From NCBI GenBank assembly GCA_964370835.1, contig CAYJLO010000005.1, forward strand, positions 4,160 through 68,159: a stretch of 64,000 nucleotides of DNA, in the 5' to 3' direction. A program made the translations under genes and the position numbers. Shown here piece by piece: positions 60,087-64,000 of this stretch; position 1 is the stretch's first letter; each line of letters opens with the position of its first letter. The stretch is from CAYJAD01 sp964370835 (GTDB lineage Bacteria > Desulfobacterota > Desulfovibrionia > Desulfovibrionales > Desulfovibrionaceae). The notes beneath the pieces were generated by a model. It saw nothing but the letters and a program-made list of their open reading frames with translations, was not told the DNA's origin and searched no databases.

Positions 60087-62261
60087 ATGAAAATTAGAAC
60101 TACTTTTTTTATCTCGAATGTTTTAGTTGTTCTTATGATATTTGTATCATTATATTTTTTATTTTCGGCAAGTAACTCATTTGTTGAAATGCAAAAAGTT
60201 AATGAAAATAATGATACTCTGATAGAATTGTCGCGTGAGTTAAGAGACTCCTCTGAGGCATTAACGGATAATGTACGCTTATATGTGGCAAATAATGACG
60301 AAAAGTTTAAGCTGGAATATGATAATATCGTTGATATAAGAGCCGGTAAATTGCCACGTCCACAAAGTGCCAGCGTTGCTCCTGGTGAAAACGTATCCTT
60401 GCTTGATCTGTTGCGCCAATACGGTTTGACAAACGAAGAGTTTGCTTTACTTGAAAAGTCAAATGCCCTTTCAAATACTTTGATAGATATTGAAGTGGAA
60501 GCTATGAACGCCATGGCGGGAAAGTTTAAGGATAGCTTTGGAATGTACACAGTACATTCTTCTCCTGACCAGCAAAAAGCTCTTGAATTAGTGTTTGGCG
60601 AGCAGTATAGAAATCAAGCTTCCCAAATTATGGCTCCCATTGATGAATTTTTTTCAAAATTATCCTATAGAACAACAGCTCTTGCTCAAAATGTGACCGA
60701 CGAATTCACAAGGTCTGAATACATAGCCATGGTTTGTATGATTATTACAATTGTCTTAGCTATTTTTTCTTATTTATTCACCAGGCAAGTAGTCATTAAG
60801 CCCATAGAGCAAGCAACTGTTTTTGCAAAAGAAGTGAGTATGGGGAATTTAACAGCCACCATTGATTTGAAAAAGCAAAATGAAATTGGCCAACTTGTGA
60901 ACGCCATGCGTACTATACTTACTGCTTTGAATGCTATAGTTACAGAAGTTTATCAGACCTCAAACAAGATTTCATCTGGAGAATTAGCTGCAGTAGCCAA
61001 TGATGAAGAATTTCATGGTGGTTTCAAAGACCTTGTTGTTTCCATAAATAATCTTTCAAAATCATATCAAGAATTACTTGATACCATGCCTACAAGTCTG
61101 TTTACAGCAACGCCAGACAATAAAATAGTTTATATGAATAGTACGGCTAAAAATGCGTTAAAAATAACAGATGCCGTAGGGAAAAACTGTGGAAAGCTTT
61201 TTAATTCACCAGCCTGCGGCAATGAAAACTGTTTAGGAAATTCTTCCATCGCTCAACGTGGTAATATAAATTCCATAGCTCCTTGTATGGTTAATGGTAT
61301 AAATATGCATTTTGATGTATTTGCAAAACCGCTTTATGATGTAAATGGCAATGCTGTGGGATACATTGAATTTTTAAATGATATTACACAAGTTCAAGAG
61401 CAAAGCGATGCCATTAAGGAAATGTCAATACAAGCCACTGCCATTGCATCTCGTGTGGCCTCTGCCACAGAGGAGCTCTCAGCTCAAACAGAATTTATAG
61501 TTGAAGGTTCCAATTTCCAACGAGAGAGTATTGAAAGAACGAGCACAGCAATGACAGAAATGAACGTTTCTGTGCAAGAAGTAGCACATAATGCTGTTAT
61601 TACGGCAGAACAAAGTAATTCTGTGCTTCAAAAAGCACAAGAAGGCATTGGTAATATTGGGCAAATGTCGAACGCAATGGAAACCTTGACAGGCTCAGCT
61701 GATAATCTCACTCACAATATGGAAAAGCTTGATCAACTTTCTGCTGGAATCGGAAGCATTATCAACGTCATTACGGATATTGCCGATCAAACAAACCTTC
61801 TTGCACTTAATGCTGCCATTGAGGCCGCAAGAGCTGGAGAAGCAGGACGCGGGTTTGCAGTTGTTGCTGATGAAGTTAGAAAGCTTGCTGAAAAAACAAT
61901 GGATGCCACACGTGAAGTAAGTGAAAGTGTGCGCTCCATTCAGAATTCAAGCACAGCAAACCAAGAAGAAGTAAAGAGAGTTGTCTCTCAAATATTGCAA
62001 ACATCTGAATTTGCAAAGCAATCAGAAGCTTCTTTGCAGGAGATTGCATCCGTAACAAGCCAAAATACGGATATGATTCATCAAATTGCAAGTGCTGCCA
62101 ATGAACAAACGACCGTGTCGGAAGATATTTCGCAATCCATGAGCGATATCAATGAAGCTGTAAATAAAAATACTGAAGCTATTATTCAATCTGCCGATGC
62201 CATTCGCGAACTTGCAGAGCAAGCACAAGAGTTGCAAAGAACTATGAGTCGAACATCGTAA
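60087..62261 (+). CDS. Methyl-accepting chemotaxis protein with HAMP and Cys-containing PAS domain
   Basis: A 724-residue chemoreceptor. Membrane helix 1 (about 7-28) and helix 2 (about 212-232, MVCMIITIVLAIFSYLF) enclose a ~185-residue helical periplasmic sensor. A HAMP domain follows (VIKPIEQATVFAKEVSMGNL), then a PAS domain (about 340-455) containing four Cys (GKNCGKLFNSPACGNENCLG and APC), and the cytoplasmic signalling domain with the hairpin tip IADQTNLLALNAAIEAARAG. No C-terminal CheR-tethering pentapeptide is seen. It relays an unknown signal to CheA/CheW. ATG at 60087 with AAGGG upstream is chosen over an upstream in-frame codon. Confidence 0.93.
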   Translation: MKIRTTFFISNVLVVLMIFVSLYFLFSASNSFVEMQKVNENNDTLIELSRELRDSSEALTDNVRLYVANNDEKFKLEYDNIVDIRAGKLPRPQSASVAPGENVSLLDLLRQYGLTNEEFALLEKSNALSNTLIDIEVEAMNAMAGKFKDSFGMYTVHSSPDQQKALELVFGEQYRNQASQIMAPIDEFFSKLSYRTTALAQNVTDEFTRSEYIAMVCMIITIVLAIFSYLFTRQVVIKPIEQATVFAKEVSMGNLTATIDLKKQNEIGQLVNAMRTILTALNAIVTEVYQTSNKISSGELAAVANDEEFHGGFKDLVVSINNLSKSYQELLDTMPTSLFTATPDNKIVYMNSTAKNALKITDAVGKNCGKLFNSPACGNENCLGNSSIAQRGNINSIAPCMVNGINMHFDVFAKPLYDVNGNAVGYIEFLNDITQVQEQSDAIKEMSIQATAIASRVASATEELSAQTEFIVEGSNFQRESIERTSTAMTEMNVSVQEVAHNAVITAEQSNSVLQKAQEGIGNIGQMSNAMETLTGSADNLTHNMEKLDQLSAGIGSIINVITDIADQTNLLALNAAIEAARAGEAGRGFAVVADEVRKLAEKTMDATREVSESVRSIQNSSTANQEEVKRVVSQILQTSEFAKQSEASLQEIASVTSQNTDMIHQIASAANEQTTVSEDISQSMSDINEAVNKNTEAIIQSADAIRELAEQAQELQRTMSRTS

Positions 62262-62272
62262 CAGGTGATGAT

Positions 62273-62332
62273 TTCATGGCGCAAGTAAAGGTTGGAAAAA
62301 GATATTAACGTATCATTACTTCGCGCCATGAA
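62273..62332 (+). terminator. Long stem-loop after the chemoreceptor gene
   Basis: TTCATGGCGC and GCGCCATGAA, 40 nt apart, begin 11 nt after the stop. No T-tract follows, so termination would be weak; it may mainly protect the 3' end. Confidence 0.45.
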
Positions 62333-62479
62333 TAGCGCATGTATTGCCCAGTGATGTGTAAAAGAAAAGATATGACTGACATACTGAAATCTGTGATGGG
62401 TAAATGTCTTTTCAGCATTACTGGTACCAATGCCTCTTGGGCATGTATATAAAACCTTACACCGCGAGTTGATAAATAG

Positions 62480-62509
62480 TTGACACTGAAAATTATTTAA
62501 GCGTAGGTA
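62480..62509 (+). promoter_or_regulatory. Possible promoter upstream of the small ORF
   Basis: TTGACA (62480-62485) followed after 18 bp by TAGGTA (62504-62509). The -35 box is perfect and the -10 box poor; assignment to the small ORF 130 bp further on is tentative. Confidence 0.3.
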
Positions 62510-62639
62510 AAGATAAAATTTTTAGTTTGAGTAGCATAATAAGCTTTGCCAAAAATTAATGTATGGAATGCGTTTTTATGTATCGACTAAATACAGACGT
62601 GTTATTTCAAGAGAAGCTCCTTCCAAAGGAGTGTCTCTC

Positions 62640-62726
62640 ATGTTTTTAATCTGTTTGTGCTTATGGTGATTAGGTACTTTTGCTTCTGGTTTGCTCTCTT
62701 TTCTTAATACCCGTGCGAAAGATTAA
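62640..62726 (+). other. Candidate 28-codon small membrane protein ORF with one in-frame TGA
   Basis: AAAGGAG (62625-62631) stands eight bases before ATG 62640. The frame reads MFLICLCLW, then TGA at codon 10, then LGTFASGLLSFLNTRAKD and a TAA at 62724 that abuts a strong terminator. With the TGA read as an amino acid it would be a typical single-helix microprotein with a positively charged tail. I see no clear SECIS-like hairpin after the TGA, so selenocysteine is not supported; it may be a nonsense mutation, suppression, or a real 9-residue leader peptide. A hairpin GCTCCTTCCAAAGGAG-like pairing partly covers the ribosome-binding site. Confidence 0.4.
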
Positions 62727-62767
62727 AAAGCCTCCCGCGAAACCATGTGTTCACGGGAGGCTTTTTA
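62724..62767. terminator. Strong bidirectional terminator
   Basis: TAAAAAGCCTCCCG (62724-62737) and CGGGAGGCTTTTTA (62754-62767) form a perfect 14-bp stem with A-rich and T-rich outer ends, able to stop transcription from both sides. On the + strand it directly follows the small ORF stop. Confidence 0.88.
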
Positions 62768-62815
62768 TGGAAGGTGTTATGTTGCTAATTAAAAGGAGAA
62801 GAGTTCTCTTTTTAT

Positions 62816-62848
62816 AAAAATCCCCCATAAGCAGAGTTCATGGGGGAT
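62816..62848 (-). terminator. Terminator of tcuB
   Basis: On the - strand ATCCCCCAT and ATGGGGGAT form the stem, followed by TTTTTAT. It begins seven bases after the tcuB stop codon. Confidence 0.88.
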
Positions 62849-62855
62849 ATGATTT

Positions 62856-63986
62856 TTAGTGACCAGCGCTTTGTTCGCTTTCGTCAGCTCTGTATTGTTC
62901 TTGAGCATTGCGCACAAGAGCAAAGTAGCGATAGAGCATGTGAAGCATCTTACCGTAAGGGGCAAGAACAAAGAAAGCCAATACGAAACCAAGGTGCACG
63001 GTGAGCATAAAGCCCATGACGCCGGTGCTTCTGAAGAAAAGAAGCAATAAGCCGGAGAAAGACACCCAGAACACAAGGCTTACAAAGGAGCGATCCATGC
63101 CAGTGGTGAAAGGAGAAGTGGGCGCAGAGTCCATTTTACCTTTAAGCCACCAAAGACCCACAGCGCCTACACAGATGGAAATACCACCAAGCGTACCAAA
63201 AATAACTGGTAAGCTGAAAGCGCTAAAGGGGTGAGGCCAGTTGAAAGCATGTTCAAAGGCAAAGGCGAAAATGGTGGCTGCAAAACAAGACAAGAAGCCA
63301 TAGAAAACAGCATGGTGGAAATAACGACGACCATTACTGAAAGCTTCGTCAGGGTAGTTACAACCGTGGCCGCCGCCACCAAGATAGCGCAAAGTAAAGG
63401 CGTCTTTCATGGCTTGCACGTGGGCGCGTTTGTCCCAAATATCGCTTAAAGGAGCACCAATGGATGTCCAGAAAGAGTAAACACCTTTAATCCACAAAGC
63501 CACAATCAATGCAGCGATGCCGGAGAAAGAAATCATGAGCCACTTGTAAGGAGTTACGTTGTAGAAGATTTGTTCGCCGGTATGGGTGGCAAACATGGCT
63601 TCAGCACCGGAACCAAATAAGGTCATGAAAAAGACCAACAAGAGACAGAAGGCAGTCACAATGGGAGCCTTGGTTTCTTGTGCGTCTAAGAACTTGCCCA
63701 TGAAGCTAGGCCAAGTATATTCTTTGTAGGTTTGAACACGTAACTCAGCAAAAGTTTTAGGGATATTCAAATCAAATTCATGCGGAGGTGCGTATTGGCA
63801 AGCGTAGTAACAACCACGGCAGTTGTGACAAAGGTTAGCAAAATAGCGCATATCGCCTTCGGTGAAGGTACGACGTAATTCCATGGCTGGGAATACGGCA
63901 CAAAATCCTTCACAATAGCGGCATGCATTACATACCGTCATGACGTGGTTTGCTTCTTTAAGCAATACTTCTTTATCTCTTGACAT
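62856..63986 (-). CDS. tcuB: TcuB/CitB: tricarballylate or citrate utilisation iron-sulfur membrane protein
   Basis: A 376-residue membrane protein. Two [4Fe-4S] sites are visible near the N-terminus: C19/C22/C25/C29 (CNACRYCEGFC) and C53/C56/C59/C63 (CHNCRGCYYAC). About six membrane helices with conserved His follow (GGGGHGCNYPDE, RRYFHHAVFYGF), expected to hold heme b. By family knowledge TcuB reoxidises the FAD dehydrogenase TcuA, passing electrons to the quinone pool during tricarballylate (or related acid) oxidation. tcuA usually precedes tcuB and should lie just beyond the right edge. The ATG at 63986 has AGGCAGGT upstream. A terminator lies right after the stop. Confidence 0.9.
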   Translation of the reverse strand: MSRDKEVLLKEANHVMTVCNACRYCEGFCAVFPAMELRRTFTEGDMRYFANLCHNCRGCYYACQYAPPHEFDLNIPKTFAELRVQTYKEYTWPSFMGKFLDAQETKAPIVTAFCLLLVFFMTLFGSGAEAMFATHTGEQIFYNVTPYKWLMISFSGIAALIVALWIKGVYSFWTSIGAPLSDIWDKRAHVQAMKDAFTLRYLGGGGHGCNYPDEAFSNGRRYFHHAVFYGFLSCFAATIFAFAFEHAFNWPHPFSAFSLPVIFGTLGGISICVGAVGLWWLKGKMDSAPTSPFTTGMDRSFVSLVFWVSFSGLLLLFFRSTGVMGFMLTVHLGFVLAFFVLAPYGKMLHMLYRYFALVRNAQEQYRADESEQSAGH

Positions 63987-64000
63987 ACTTACCTGCCTCT

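Noticed and set aside
62640..62726. Selenoprotein call for the small ORF
   Set aside because: No convincing SECIS-like stem-loop follows the TGA, and a membrane-embedded selenocysteine here has no precedent I know.

Overview
The window looks like chromosome of a Desulfovibrionaceae-type, flagellated Gram-negative anaerobe of moderate GC. Four things point this way. The outer-membrane porin at 23963-25393 resembles the homotrimeric porins typical of Desulfovibrio and relatives. There is a glycyl radical enzyme locus. There is a TcuB/CitB-type electron-transfer protein. A giant RTX/VCBS adhesin of the kind made by sulfate reducers is also present. Genus cannot be fixed by eye. I see no rRNA, tRNA, CRISPR array, insertion sequence or prophage.

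Left part (1-11276, mostly + strand). The 3' part of a large autotransporter is followed by a membrane-anchored Skp/OmpH-like protein and a methyltransferase with a methyltransferase-regulatory domain, the architecture of the rickettsial lysine methyltransferases that modify the autotransporter OmpB. Next comes a self-contained glycyl radical locus: a divergent GntR/FCD regulator, an activating enzyme, a 779-residue glycyl radical enzyme of unknown substrate and a YkvI-type permease. Its control region holds a perfect 12-bp inverted repeat.

Middle part (11541-42019, all genes on the - strand). A 2799-residue type I-secreted adhesin has a long structured leader. It is followed by ACR3-like and CDF metal(loid) transporters, a MATE exporter, the porin, a second MATE exporter and a complete nikABCDE nickel importer. 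The nikA leader carries two hairpin/U-tract units. After a 1-kb gene-free gap come gltB and type III glutamine synthetase glnN, the latter behind a clear sigma-54 promoter. A lone flagellin gene follows, also with a sigma-54 promoter.

Right part (42330-64000, mostly + strand). A small lipoprotein and a Cys-rich small protein precede a type IV pilus cluster: major prepilin, PilM-PilN fusion, PilO, PilP-like, secretin, PilT, PilB, PilC, a PpiC-type foldase, a 650-residue pseudopilin with two tandem head regions, a membrane protein of unknown function and the prepilin peptidase. A lytic transglycosylase, RseP and a chemoreceptor follow. A 28-codon candidate small membrane ORF interrupted by one in-frame TGA sits directly before a strong terminator. 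tcuB, on the - strand, closes the window.

The window is rich in surface functions (autotransporter, adhesin, porin, pili, flagellin), metal transport and nitrogen assimilation. The less familiar units are the orphan glycyl radical locus, the autotransporter-methyltransferase cassette, the double-headed pseudopilin and the interrupted microprotein ORF.
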